Source: Glandiceps talaboti
Taxonomy: Eukaryota > Hemichordata > Enteropneusta > Spengelidae
Assembly (NCBI RefSeq): GCF_964340395.1
Contig: NC_135568.1
Location: 14,282,776 to 14,346,775 of the forward strand
Direction: 5' to 3'
DNA length: 64,000 bases
Part shown: piece after piece, positions 13,200 through 24,914 of the stretch
How the letters are laid out: every line of letters begins with the position of its first letter
Position numbering within the stretch: position 1 is the stretch's first letter
Program-made: the position numbers and the translations under genes
The notes under the pieces: generated by a model
Seen by the model: only the letters and a program-made list of their open reading frames with translations
The model's database searches: none
Told to the model about the DNA's origin: nothing

Positions 13200-13402
13200 C
13201 CTGGACCCAATCTCATTAAAATCTGATGTTGTGAAAGCAGCTAAATGCTTTATTTACCTCTATTTCCATCGTTTTGTGATGTTTCTCACGCAGGCGGCAA
13301 TCACTCGGAACAAAAACAAGCGACACAAACTATGGAAATAGAGATAAATAAAGCATTTAGCTGCTTTCACCACATCAGATTTTAATCAGATTGTCCTGGA
13401 CC
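13200..13402. repeat. Hairpin-forming inverted repeat (MITE-like)
   Basis: Arms at about 13212-13277 and 13324-13391 are nearly perfect inverted copies around a GC-richer loop of about 46 bases; outer parts (to 13200 and 13402) match more loosely. No target duplication is obvious. Confidence 0.7.
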
Positions 13403-14008
13403 AATGGGGAAAAATGGACCGATCGCATTCTCAAGCTTAAGAATTAAAAGTTATTATTGAAAATGACAGTGTCCTGTGGAATAGTTGTAGAATATATATC
13501 ATGAGAGTTGGACCCTGAATGCACAACACCTCGAAAAACAGACAGACTAAAAACGAAAAATGTACCTCTGCCATATACATTCCGACACTGATCTAGGTAC
13601 TGAGAATGGTACTGTGGCTGTAATATAGTGCTTTGGTTTGGGATGACCCAAATGCTCATGGATATGTGACTTCACGACATAATCACAGAAATGAGGCCTG
13701 TTATCGAGAGATTACAAAGAGTATTTCAGTTCTGAATTTTTGGCAGGGGGTCTGAGGACAAATGGGGGGGGGGACAAATTAGAGGTTTTAAGGGAGAGGG
13801 ACATGGAAATTCTGATCGTTTGAAAGGGGAGGGGCACGAAATGTTTACCTCATGATTTGAACCAAAGTACACCTCGGGAGTGGTCGTTTACCGAGTACAT
13901 TTGAACATTTCTTGCAGCTTTGCCACAATGAATTCAAAAGCCTACAGTCAGTGATAAGATGGGTGATTACTATATATTAATGTGTTTGTGTATGCCTTAA
14001 TCTCCCTC

Positions 14009-14009
14009 C

Positions 14010-14069
<60 letters not shown>

Positions 14070-14082
14070 GCCTGCCTGACTG

Positions 14083-14153
<71 letters not shown>

Positions 14154-14296
14154 ATGTATGTATGTATGTATGTATGTATGTATGTATGTATGTATGTATG
14201 TATGTATGTATGTATGTATGTATGTATGTATGTATGTGTGTGTCTGTCTGTCTGTCTGTCTGTCTCTCCCTCTGTCTCTCTTCTGTCTGTCAGTCA

Positions 14297-14352
<56 letters not shown>

Positions 14353-14425
14353 GTATGTATGTATGTATGTATGTATGTATGTATGCATGTATGTATGTAT
14401 GTATGTATGTATGTGTGTGTATGTA

Positions 14426-14470
<45 letters not shown>

Positions 14471-14501
14471 GCCTGACTGTCTCTATCTCTGTCTGTCTGC
14501 C

Positions 14502-14533
<32 letters not shown>

Positions 14534-14732
14534 CCTCTGTCTCTCTTCTGTCTGTCAGTCTGTCAGTCAGTCAGTCTGTCTGTCTGTCTGTCTGTCAGTC
14601 TGTCTGTCTGTCTGTCTGTATGTATGTATGTATGTATGTATGTATGTATGTGTGTGCATGTATGTATGTATGTATGTATGTATGTATGTATGTATGTATG
14701 TATGTATGTATGTATGTATGTATGTATGTGTA

Positions 14733-14785
<53 letters not shown>

Positions 14786-14802
14786 GCCTGACTGTCTCTA
14801 TC

Positions 14803-14840
<38 letters not shown>

Positions 14841-15003
14841 CCTCTGTCTCTCCCTCTGTCTCTCTTCTGTCTGTCAGTCTGTCAGTCAGTCTGTCTGTCT
14901 GTCTGTCAGTCTGCCTGTCTGTCTGTCTGTATGTATGTATGTATGTATGTATGTATGTATGTATGTGTGTGCATGTATGTATGTATGTATGTATGTATGT
15001 ATG

Positions 15004-15044
<41 letters not shown>

Positions 15045-15073
15045 GGCTGTCTGGCTGTCTGGCTGGCGGGTCC

Positions 15074-15161
<88 letters not shown>
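14009..15161 (+). repeat. Compound (CTGT)n/(ATGT)n/(CT)n microsatellite with higher-order structure
   Basis: Blocks of CTGT and ATGT alternate and are punctuated by non-repeat markers. The markers GCCTGACTGTCTCTATCTCTG (14471, 14786) and TGTGTGCATG (14651, 14966) both recur after 315 bases, so a composite unit was duplicated. The array ends in an uninterrupted (CT)n from 15075 to 15161. Frames of up to 417 codons through it are only repeat translations. Confidence 0.9.
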
Positions 15162-15162
<1 letters not shown>

Positions 15163-16469
15163 AGTTTATGCCAGTAAATGGCTTTCTTATCTTTATCATC
15201 CGTTATTATAAAAAAGCACACTGTGGGAGAGGAACCCCTCCCATACCCTCCCCACAAGCTGTCATGGGTGATGATGTTTCTACCCAAATCAAATTGAAAG
15301 AAAAAACCCTGCTGGCCAAGTATTTCAAAGTGTAGGTTACAGCCCATTGTAAGAAATTTTGTTGCATCTATTTGGGTAAAGAAATTTTAAATCTCGTATA
15401 TTGTAATGTATGGACGCTGTAGTCGATTGTCACTTTTATTTTAATGCAGTGTACCATATAGTTGTACGGAAGTGAGGGGGGGGGGGTTATAATTATACAT
15501 AATAAAATGTGTCCGGGGGATTCGAAAATTATTGGGGGGGGATCTACGAAATTCTTTTGACCAAAATATTTTCTTCCCCCCCCCCTCCTCCCTGCCGTAA
15601 ATTCTAACCGTAGCCTTATGTGATGAATAGCCGTGACATTACCCAACCCAATGATTAAGAGGACGCTTTAAAGTTCCACAAAGATCTTGTAAACATTTGG
15701 CATTTGAGATGAGGGGCATACATGTGGGTATAATAAATCTGATGGCACGGGTTCCTGCAACATGACAATCGCGCAAACATAATAATTACCCCCGTGTTTT
15801 GCTTTAGAAGTCAAAATGCCGCGTGAATCCATAGCAATTTAAAAGTGTTTTTTTTCAATGTCCATAAATAAAACCAGTTATCAGTACATTGTAAATGACA
15901 TTTCGTCTTATAAGTACTTTTTAAAGTTTTGGTAGTGTGTTAACGTGGGCAAAGTAGTAATGATATGAATACATAAAAACAATGGGTGAATCTCAATTAT
16001 AGATCTTGGTGAAACTAACTTCCTTTTTTCCAAGAGATTTTGTTTACAGATTCTTTTGATTTCATTGTATGTAAGAGGTATCTCTGAAGTAATTCATGAT
16101 GTATTGAAGAATAAGCTTACTTGGCTAAACATCGAAAAATGTCGGTTTCAAAGTATTCATTTTAGCAATAAATAAAAAGAAAAGATGCTATAGTTTGCAG
16201 AGTGAACACCGCCATCAGGCGACTAAACTAAGAAAATATACAATACCGTCATTGATGTGTATTGTAACACAATTTTAACTTTTTAAGGTGCTTATATTAA
16301 TTGTCTTTTCAAAAGTTGGAGTCCATTTTCCCCATGGAAAGTGAAAATCTCATTTTTGACATCAATTTCTTATATTGGGAGCATACATCACAATACCTCA
16401 TGGCCTTTTAATAGTACATGTTTTGCGTGTGATTAAAGTTGGTGATTAGATCAAATTGTACTAAATGCT
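15162..16469. other. Element interior without recognised gene
   Basis: AT-rich sequence with G- and C-homopolymer runs at 15476-15487, 15533-15540 and 15577-15586. No coding frame or RNA gene is recognised. Confidence 0.5.
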
Positions 16470-17336
16470 GATGCTTCCCAAGGTTGCGTGTTGTCACCAA
16501 CATTATTTTCAATTTGTACTGATCAAATGAGATGTAATTCTGCAATAAGTTGTCTGTTTAAATTTGCCGATGACATGGCACTTGTTGGTCTGTTACTTGA
16601 TGAAGCTCTTTAGCTGAATATTTTAAAGAATTGGTGTAAAGACAGCTTTTTAGAAATGAATGTTTCAAAAACAAAATAATTAGTTGTAGCACATAAAGTA
16701 ACTGACCAATTTACACCTGTATCAATGAATGGAGACTCTGTTGAAGTTGTTACTAGTTTCAAATACCTTGGGTCAATTCTCGATGGCAAGCTCTCCTTCG
16801 CCGAAAACACAGACTATATTGCGAAAAAGGCTCAACAGAGACTATATCTCCTTAGGAAATTAAAGTCATTCGATGTCAGTCAGAACGTGCTGCAATTGGT
16901 GTATAGATCTATTATTGAAAGTGTTTTGACTTTCAATATAATCTTTTGGTATGGTAATCTCACGGTTAAAAACAAGAGTAAACTTTGTCGTATTGTAAAC
17001 ACAGCAGAGAAGATCATTGGCTGTCGTCAAACAACACTGACATGTCATTATCATACGGCAGTTAGGAAAGCCCAGAAAATAGTCAATGATTATATGCATC
17101 CCTTACATAATTCTTTCACTAAGCTCCCATCTGGTCGCCGTTACAGCATGCCTCTTGCAAGGAAAAACCCTTTTAAAAAATCGTTCGCTCCAACAGCTGT
17201 GTCTATTTTAAACTCACTGTAAAGTCCTTTTAAACTCACTATATATATATGTATATATTGTACTTGTGTAAATTGTGTTTTGGGCCGAAAGACAAATTTC
17301 CGCATTCATATACGAATGATAAAGTTATTGAATTGA
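16470..17336 (+). pseudogene. 3' fragment of a Rex1/CR1-like non-LTR retrotransposon reverse transcriptase
   Basis: It starts in the reverse-transcriptase palm with SQGCVLSPTLFS and LFKFADDMAL (FADD catalytic box, 16563-16574), continues through FKYLGSILD and a C-terminal region with LPSGRRYSMP that is characteristic of Rex1/CR1-like RTs, and stops at 17220-17222. At least two in-frame stops (near 16611 and 16678) and lack of everything upstream of the palm show it is dead. The 3' end GATAAAGTTATTGAATTGAA at about 17316-17335 looks like a LINE tail and abuts a (CAGA)n tract. It is nested in the TIR element. Confidence 0.85.
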
Positions 17337-17346
17337 ACAGACAGAC

Positions 17347-17419
<73 letters not shown>

Positions 17420-17427
17420 GGCAGGCA
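17337..17427 (-). repeat. (CAGA)n microsatellite
   Basis: Directly follows the LINE tail, so it may derive from the retrotransposon 3' end. It is the only tract of this motif in the window with CAGA rather than CTGT on the plus strand. Confidence 0.95.
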
Positions 17428-17446
17428 GAGAAAAAACATTAATATA

Positions 17447-18186
17447 CTGGAAACAATTGATGTGTTTACCACTTGACATGATCAGATATAGTGCTGGTCG
17501 CGAAGTTGACATAGCCGCCAAGAGTGTGCCGAGGATTGTGGGAGAAAAATTAATTTCCGTCACGCAGTCCAACTTCCGTCAAGCAAAAAGAAAGTTTTGT
17601 CCTCGCGTATTAATGTTTCGTCCCCAAACATTAATGTTGCATCCTGTGTTAAGTAAATCTCGTCGATTAGAAAAGGAGGTTGTATGGTGACAAATGTTGT
17701 TTCTGCAGTCAGAGTATAAGATTGTAAGGGACTTAAATTCATATTCCGGCTTGACATTTAAATACTTTTTCCACAAATTTAGAGTTTTTTCACGAAAACT
17801 TGGTGTACTGCTCTAAGGATTAATAGTTTCCAATGAGGAATTTTAAGTCTTGTTAGAAAACTTTAGAAAAACCGGTTCTAATGTTTCAACATTGCACCAA
17901 CAATTAAACATTTTATCCCGCAACTTAAATGTTATTACTCGAAAATAAAGTTTGGGCCACACGAATAAAAATTTTCGTTTCGCAAATTAATTTTCTGCTC
18001 TGTAAAAAGAATTTATTTGTCACAGAAATTGTAGTTTTTTGCTTTGATATTTCTATATTGACCCAAGAAATTAATGTTTTGTCGTATGAAATAAAAGTGT
18101 TACCCTTTTATTAAATATTTTGCCCTCAAAAATCAATTATTTATAGCACAAATTAAGTTTCCGTCTGTCACCTGTGGGCCACGGTA
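17447..18186 (-). repeat. Right terminal inverted repeat
   Basis: Reverse complement of 12388-13134 with few mismatches, ending GGGCCACGGTA before the CCTTTC target duplication. Confidence 0.9.
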
Positions 18187-20075
18187 CCTTTCAGCAACCT
18201 AGGAATCATTCGATGTCAGATACCGTCTTGTGTATACTATCATGGCATGGTTGAACTCATAATTGTAATCACGTGACCACTAGACCTGAATTTTGTCAAT
18301 GGCACTTAATTTAGCGCGGCTTATAATTCGCGACGAAAATAACCAACATGACTAGCAATATGTTGTGTGTATGAAATTTGTGATTTGTGTAAATTTAATT
18401 ATATGAATCATCCAGTTGTTGAAAAATTATCAATGTACAGATAGGAACTGAGAAGATAGAATAATAAATTAAGTAAATATCTGGAATTAAACAATAACAA
18501 AGGTAATTAGCTTATATACATGTAACTGACTCGTCACAGCCACGAGGTTGTTAATACGTACACATGGATGGATATACAGGTAAGGCGTAAGGTAAATAAA
18601 GTATTTTGGGCTCATCTTCAGTGTCGAAGGTATTATATAAATTCATACCTTCGTCGACTCTAACTTGAGAAGTAACACATTTAAATCGACGATGTCCAGA
18701 GAGATTTACTGTGTTTCGCAGATTCGTGATCATCGTGAAACATCAGAATACTTAAGTCTTTTAATTTTGACGACGAACTACCATTAGGCCGAATTAAACA
18801 ATATTATCGGAACTAAGCATAGAACAATTCAACTATTCATCAGTTTAATAAATCACAAACTTAATGTACATTCTAGTATGGCATGATGGATAAAATGTCG
18901 ATTACGAGTAGATGGCGGTACAGATATATAAAGTATGTATCTATAGGGTCAAAGGTTATTGATAATTCGGATTCAGTGTACCATGTACATGTCATGTATT
19001 AAGGTGCGACAGATAAACTTTGTATTTTTTGTCAAAGTCCAACTGTCAAATATTACATGTCAAAATGTATCTCTCTGAGGGAAGCCATACTGATAGGCAT
19101 ACTTCAACAGGAGTTACTAATAGAAGACTATTGGTTATATTAAGACAATCGCATTATGGTGGGCGATTTCGTGTGATGAAAGACTTGTAGTTTATTAGTT
19201 GGTATGTACAAGTAGACTTTGGTTACATGATTGACAATGACAAGCCGGATGATATATCACTCCATTTTAAATATTCAATGATTAACAACACACACAATTC
19301 ATGTAGCCAATACACGTAGTGAACAGCAGTCAGTTTTTGAATAATTCGACCTGGCATGAATGAGAATGTCATTGTATATGCGAAAAAACAGATGTGTGGA
19401 TGAAATTCTATAATGGATATCATCAAGTCATAACCACAATATGAGTCTGGCATTAGTAGGATATACATTTACATTTACTGCGAAAGGCAACATAATTCGT
19501 CATCTGCCAGCAAAGCCACCACCATTAACATTCTGACTGCTTAAATAACAAACATCATGAAAAAAGAAAAGAAATACAACTACAAGAAAGGAACACCACA
19601 GTCAATTAAATCTTAGACAAGCTTGTCGTCAAAAAAAATAATGATTGTACATGGTGTGGACAATTGTAGATTCGTATTTGCAGAGACAGTTTTGGGTCAT
19701 ATCTTAATGTGGTGGGTTGACCTCGTATTGTGATTCTCCTTCGTTTTACAAAATGAGTCCTTGACATGATGGCAATTATACTGCTGCATTAATATCTTCC
19801 CTTGTACCGTGTTATCAATACGAACAGATATCGGATTGCTGCAAAATACTCGCCATATATCATGATATGACATTGTCAGAATCAGCCGACAGAAGGTTCT
19901 AAACTAACACATGTATAAGTCACTACAAATGGAATTGCGGTATAACTTTATAAGTTGGAACGCTGTGCTTTGCCTCATTTTATTTCTCATTTCTATATGT
20001 TAATTACTTCAGTACAGAGTACAATGGTAACTGTAGTCATTGTTGTCATTTTGTTAAGAAAATTTGGGTTTATAT
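18187..20075. repeat. Tandem-unit spacer, copy 1 flank (distal part)
   Basis: Resumes homology with 3948-5640 after the element. It has about 215 extra bases near 18290-18510 and a shorter stretch near 18790 relative to the copy 0 flank. The minus-strand 81-codon frame at 19223-19468 matches 4814-5059; no function is assigned. Confidence 0.8.
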
Positions 20076-20250
20076 TTATAATACTAATATTATAATAATA
20101 TATAATACTTTTCAAGGTATAAACACCATGGGATCCCACATCCAATGACTCTGTTTACTGATTAGGACACTGCATGTGATAATGATCAAATGGGACAGTG
20201 TGGCTCATACCAGAGGCTCATACCATATAATATTAAATACAATTTCGTAT

Positions 20251-20294
<44 letters not shown>

Positions 20295-21437
20295 AATAAT
20301 AATAACAACTTCATCTTATTATAACATGCTAGACCAAATCAAGTACCGTTGTCTTCGCTTGGTACATGTACTTTCGACATCTCTGCTGTGGTCATACAGC
20401 CTCTGATTTGCAAGACGATGCATACGACTTCAATTCTGGTCGATACATTGTGACTGTACAAACACGTGTGGTGTACGGGCCTTAGTTTGTTGTCAGTATA
20501 CGTAAGTTATATCTCTCCTCCCATCGCTCATTCCATTTTGGTTCTGTGTTGTGTCGGACAGATAACACTTATGTAAGTGCATCTTAGTATTCATGCTGTT
20601 TCTTGCCAATTATTTTGTAAAAGACTAAACATTCCATAATCAAAAATACACACCACTCACTTTTTATTTTCATTAAAATTAAGATGTAACATTCAAAAAT
20701 TCAAAGACCAAGCCTACTGCGAAATGGTATGTGCTATGGTGCGTCTTGTATAATCTTATCTAATGTTATCAGCAGTAAAGGAAGTCATATGAGATTAGTG
20801 TAAAAAGTCACTGCAGGCAACGTGTTACACTGTACCACTTTTGTTCTTCGATTGGCAAGTAAAATCCAAAACACAGCTTGCTGTTTATGTAGTAAATTGT
20901 TACATGTCAAACGACATTGATCAGCTGGTACTAGCACGTTAATTTGAAACGTGATAACATTGAAAGTCTACCCTGTCACTAAATTCAGTCTATTGTAGAT
21001 GAAGGTGAACTTCATTGCTTTTGGAAAATTCTCTCCTAAAAATACTCTTACATATGAAATACAACTGTATTCAGTAACATCTAGCCTATAAGTTCCTGAC
21101 AACCATATTCCGATTATACACTAGCGTTATATTAATAATAGGTCAGGAACTAGACTGTACAACGTACAGACCATAAGAGGTCAGGACAATGTTAGTGTTC
21201 ATGCCGACTCATTTACTTGCGTAATGTATAATGACACTAGTCCTAGATCACCATGGGAGTTTATTTTTGAACATGACAGATATACACCGTAAACAAAGTC
21301 ATAAATCTTTCCGTCAACCGACATCAGAGGCATTGGCTGTTGTTTTGTGTCACTTATCTTGTTGTCCTTAACTAAATTGTCTCTGCTTGAAGCTCACTTC
21401 ATGCAAGCAAACGCAATGCTATAATTTCCAGCGTTGT
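20076..21437. other. Extra 1.36 kb in the spacer before copy 2
   Basis: The two units match up to about 20075 and again from 21438; the corresponding interval before copy 1 is only some 30 bases (5635-5660). The extra sequence has a (CAA)n tract at 20253-20291 followed by (AAT)n, and no recognised gene or clear terminal repeats. It may be an insertion here or a deletion in the sister unit. Confidence 0.6.
20253..20303. repeat. (CAA)n then (AAT)n microsatellite
   Basis: Simple trinucleotide tract inside the extra 1.36 kb. Confidence 0.9.
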
Positions 21438-21473
21438 TTATCAATAGAGTTATAGTAGATTACATGATAAGGT

Positions 21474-21479
21474 TTTATT
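21474..21479 (-). terminator. Polyadenylation signal of LRR-caspase copy 2
   Basis: AATAAA on the minus strand at the position conserved with copy 1 (5696-5701). Confidence 0.45.
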
Positions 21480-21565
21480 GAGCATGTACAAGTTCATAAC
21501 ATGACACTAAAATGGTAAAGTTTTTAGAAGTGACTTTACATTATATATATTGAGATACATGAATG

Positions 21566-21567
21566 TG

Positions 21568-21612
<45 letters not shown>
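21566..21612. repeat. (GTT)n microsatellite
   Basis: Counterpart of 5782-5832, downstream of the copy 2 stop codon. Confidence 0.9.
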
Positions 21613-21613
<1 letters not shown>

Positions 21614-21672
21614 AATGGATACTCAATCAAAACTGAACTCTCTCTTAAATATGATAATGTCTTACCCAAGTC

Positions 21673-22278
21673 TTATGATTTAATAAAGAAAAGGCGTTTC
21701 CTCAAAGTGCTAACCATAGCTGGACACTGTGTTACACAGATGTCACCTTCTCTATGAACAAGAAGTTTACCAACTTCATCATTAACTTTCGTTAAAATTA
21801 AAAGGATGTCATTGTCATCAGCATGTGTTTTTAACGCGTCGACAAGTTTCTGTATGTAAACAGAACCTGTAGATTTGTTTCTGAACGATTTGTATCCCGG
21901 AACAGTAGAGTATCCGACCAGGAAGTCGGCCTCATTTTTAACAAGCTGCTGGCAGTACATAGTGTCAGTCTCTAAATTAACTCCCGCCATTACGGCGTGA
22001 CCTTGACAAGCTTGAATGAAGAATATCTTCTGTTTTCCCGCCAAAGAACGGCATCTGTCTGCTACAAATCGTTTTGTCAGATCCCTTATCTCTACTATGA
22101 CATTGTCAGTACCATACACGACGTCTTTCGCACCATGTGAAAGAATACAGACCACCAGACAGTCGTACATAGAGTGGTCTAGTTGACTGACTTCTCTCAT
22201 AACTGATTCCATCTCTTCAGCTTGTAAGTCGTTGTGTGTGCGAACTGTGTAGCTTGTCGAATAGTTCTGCAAGCAGTC
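21673..22278 (-). pseudogene. LRR-caspase copy 2, caspase exon with a 5-base deletion
   Basis: It aligns end to end with 5893-6500 of copy 1. SHG, QACQG and the pocket motif GYKSFR are intact, and the interdomain linker has LETD in place of LEPD. Between the acceptor (CAG before 22278) and the first helix, copy 1 has nine bases where copy 2 has four (near 22246-22250): a 5-base loss that shifts the frame, so splicing from the conserved donor runs into a stop shortly after. A +3 change near the end adds one Ile before Lys-Ser. The 606-base length against 608 agrees with -5 and +3. An unannotated acceptor could in principle restore frame but none is obvious. Confidence 0.85.
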
Positions 22279-23206
22279 CTGTTAGTAAAATGGTAGAAAG
22301 CAGTAAGAATCCTCGATGGGATAACCACCAATATGTTCACTGAAAGCTGTTAAAATACCGATCATCAGACACTGTACATTCCAATTAGATGTCCTTTTAA
22401 ATCAATATGTAGTAATAAGTTAAAGTCGTGATTCATTGGACCGCAGGTTTTCGGTGTGGACCCAAAAATCAACTTGATGGGATATATTGCACCATATTAT
22501 GTACTGTTACAGAATATATTTACCCACATAAGGTGTAATACTGTTCACGGTGTACGATATGCGATTAAATCATTATATGTAACGAACATAATTCCCAGTT
22601 GTAGCTAGTGCAGCTTGAAGAAGCCAAAAAATGTATGAGTTAAAACTATGTATTGAAATAAAGTTGCCACCCACTCTGTGTCGGGGTTCATAACGAATGA
22701 GACTTTGTACATAGATCTGAAGAACGTATTTCAATAAATGTAGATGGAATTTGTTTTTTGTTATCATTGTTAGTGTCCATGTGTATTTCTTTGTTGTATG
22801 ACGTGTTTATTTGTTTAAAAACTTTTAAGAGATTAAGCCTTGGTGTCACATATCGCAGGTAAAAGAGTTATCTGGCAATTTTGCATAAACTATTCATATA
22901 GAGTACACAATTTACATTAACTAATGGACTAAGCGCCATAGCTTTTTTTAAAATTATTTTTGTACAGTTTATCAATACAGAATTGTTTACACAAAATGAA
23001 ACTTTCATATCTAATCGTGCACAGAGAAAATACGTCAACTGTCAAGCTCAGAGTACATTGCACTGTGACGTCATTTATGAGTTTGTTTACATTGATCAAC
23101 AATAGTGAATGATGTTTGGCTAATTATAAGCTTAATTAAAGCAAGATACCATTTCAAGCAGAATCATTATGTATGTTATACTTGTGTTAAAATACAAAAT
23201 ACATAC

Positions 23207-24914
23207 TTTCATCAAATTCAGTTCCATATCGTGGAGGGGTTGGTGGTAAGAATGTATGGTTGTTGATGATGATAGCCAACCCTCTCGGTTTTCTCTCCAT
23301 ACTGTAGTTTTCAATCATTGTTGATGATCGTTCTTCGAATTTTGCCTGTACTGTTAATAATGCCGCTGATAACTGAGTTTGCATTATTCGAAGTTGCTGC
23401 AGTTGAGATTCTATTGTTTCGTCGGTTTCAACTGATAGCATGGTTTGTGGCTTTTCAGATTGACGCTGCTGTTTTTGGATTAGTTTTTCAAGTATGACAA
23501 TTGTTTTTACACGACTGTTTTGACTGTGAATACGTTGTCCCCTACTGAATGGATTTCCACTGAAGTTAATGTTCTGTAGTTTGGACAGCTTCAGCATGTC
23601 ACGTGGTAAGTGTTGTAACTCGTTGTCTTCTAAATCTAGTGTGTCGAGATTGTTGAGATCTGTGATTCCACATGGAAGTTCGACAAGCTTATTTTTAGAC
23701 AACACCAACATTTCTAATTTCCTCAGCCTGTAGATACTATCCGGAAGTCGTACAAGTTTGTTTCTTCTTAGGTTCAGCTGCTTTAAAGTTTCCAGCTTAC
23801 ACACCGAGTTAGGTAACTCGGTTAGTTGATTTCCTGCCAATAACAACACTTCTATGTGCTTTAGGTGATCGAGATTTTCCGGAACTTTCTTAATAGATGC
23901 ATAGTCGAGATCTAACTTCTTTAGATGTGACAGAGACCACATCGAACAAGTTCTTTCTGGAAGCTTTATGAATGATAGATTCAACTTCTCTAGATTTTGC
24001 ATTTCGTGAAACCTGTCAGGAATATTCGATATTTCGTTCGACCGAATGTCTAACTCTTTCAACTTTGTTAACATCCAGAACGAATTGGGTAATACTTTAA
24101 TTTGATTGGATGATAGGTTCAGCACTTGAAGATCCTGTAGTTCTGCGATTTCGTCAGGTACATTCGTTATTTTATTACCAGCAAGGTCTAATTTCGTCAA
24201 CCTTTGCAGTGTAAACAGTGTAGAAGGTATTTTGGTAAGTTGGTTTCCTGCTATAGTCATCTGTTGAAGTAGCTGCAGTTCACCTACATTATCAGAGAGA
24301 ATGGCGATTCTGTTATTACTAAGATCCAGGGTCTCTAACTTCTTCAACGTCCAAATTGACGATGGAATGTCTGTAATCTGGTTCCCTGATAAACTCAAGT
24401 GAACGAGCTGATGTAACTTTCTGATGTCGACAGGAATTTTAGTTATCTTATTTTCCCTGAGCTTGAAGAATTGGATAGGCAATTCCTGTATTCTATTTCC
24501 ACCTAGAAAAAGTAATGTCAAATTGCGTAGTGAACACAGTGGAGCTGGTATTTCCGTAAGTTGATTTTTCGACATATCTAAACTAAATACATTTATCAAG
24601 TTAATAATACTGTTAGGAATATATCTGATAGCATTGTTCGTGATATGAAGTATTCCTAGAGTAGTCAGCTGAGTGATGACATCCGGGAATTTTTTAAAGC
24701 GATTGTTCGAGAGATTTAATTTTCTAAGTTTTGAAAGTTTACGGAATTGTATTGGCAGTGCCTGAAGTGCGTTACGTGACAGATCAACAATTTCGGCATG
24801 TTTGTATTTAGTCCATAGTTCCTCTATGGACTAAATACAAATATATGGTACTTGTTGCAATTTTAAGTTAGTTGCATCATATTTCTTCTCCTCCTCAATC
24901 CATTTGCCAGCCAT
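23207..24914 (-). pseudogene. LRR-caspase copy 2, LRR exon with in-frame stop and LRR deletion
   Basis: Homologous to 7434-9213, with start codon (24912-24914) and donor A|GTATGT conserved. A 21-base insertion at 24826-24846 adds seven codons including TAG (24831-24833, codon 28), ending the product after 27 residues. The insert is the inverse complement of the adjacent 24801-24816, forming a hairpin around CTCCTTGA-like loop bases, which points to a templated snap-back error. A 93-base deletion removes 31 residues from LRR 5 through 7; since 31 is not a multiple of 23 it also breaks repeat register. The rest stays open to the splice site, including SVETD and the first caspase strand. Exon length (1708 against 1780) agrees with +21 and -93. 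Confidence 0.88.

Larger units (their letters stand above)
12388..18186. mobile_element. 5.8 kb DNA element with long terminal inverted repeats
   Basis: The outer bases 12388-13134 and 17447-18186 are inverted repeats of about 740 bp with only scattered mismatches. Termini read TACGGTGGCCC and, on the other strand, TACCGTGGCCC. Flanking CCTTTC at 12382-12387 and 18187-18192 is a 6 bp target duplication, and the empty site with one CCTTTC is visible at 3948-3953 in the sister unit. I find no transposase frame inside, so it looks non-autonomous. A 6 bp duplication and TAC/TAY-like ends suggest an IS3EU-like family; Maverick/Polinton also makes 6 bp duplications but has AG...CT ends and large genes. 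The interior has collected a hairpin, a compound microsatellite and a LINE fragment. Confidence 0.85.

Noticed and set aside
14009-15161. CRISPR-like repeat array
   Set aside because: Repeats are simple tetranucleotides in a eukaryotic genome, without unique spacers.
13982-15347. Open frames of up to 417 codons on both strands
   Set aside because: They are translations of CTGT/ATGT/CT microsatellites (VCLS, YVCM, RE-type repeats) with no non-repeat coding signal.
12388-18186. Maverick/Polinton element
   Set aside because: The 6 bp duplication and long TIRs fit, but the ends are not AG...CT, the element is only 5.8 kb, and no polymerase, integrase or capsid frame is present.
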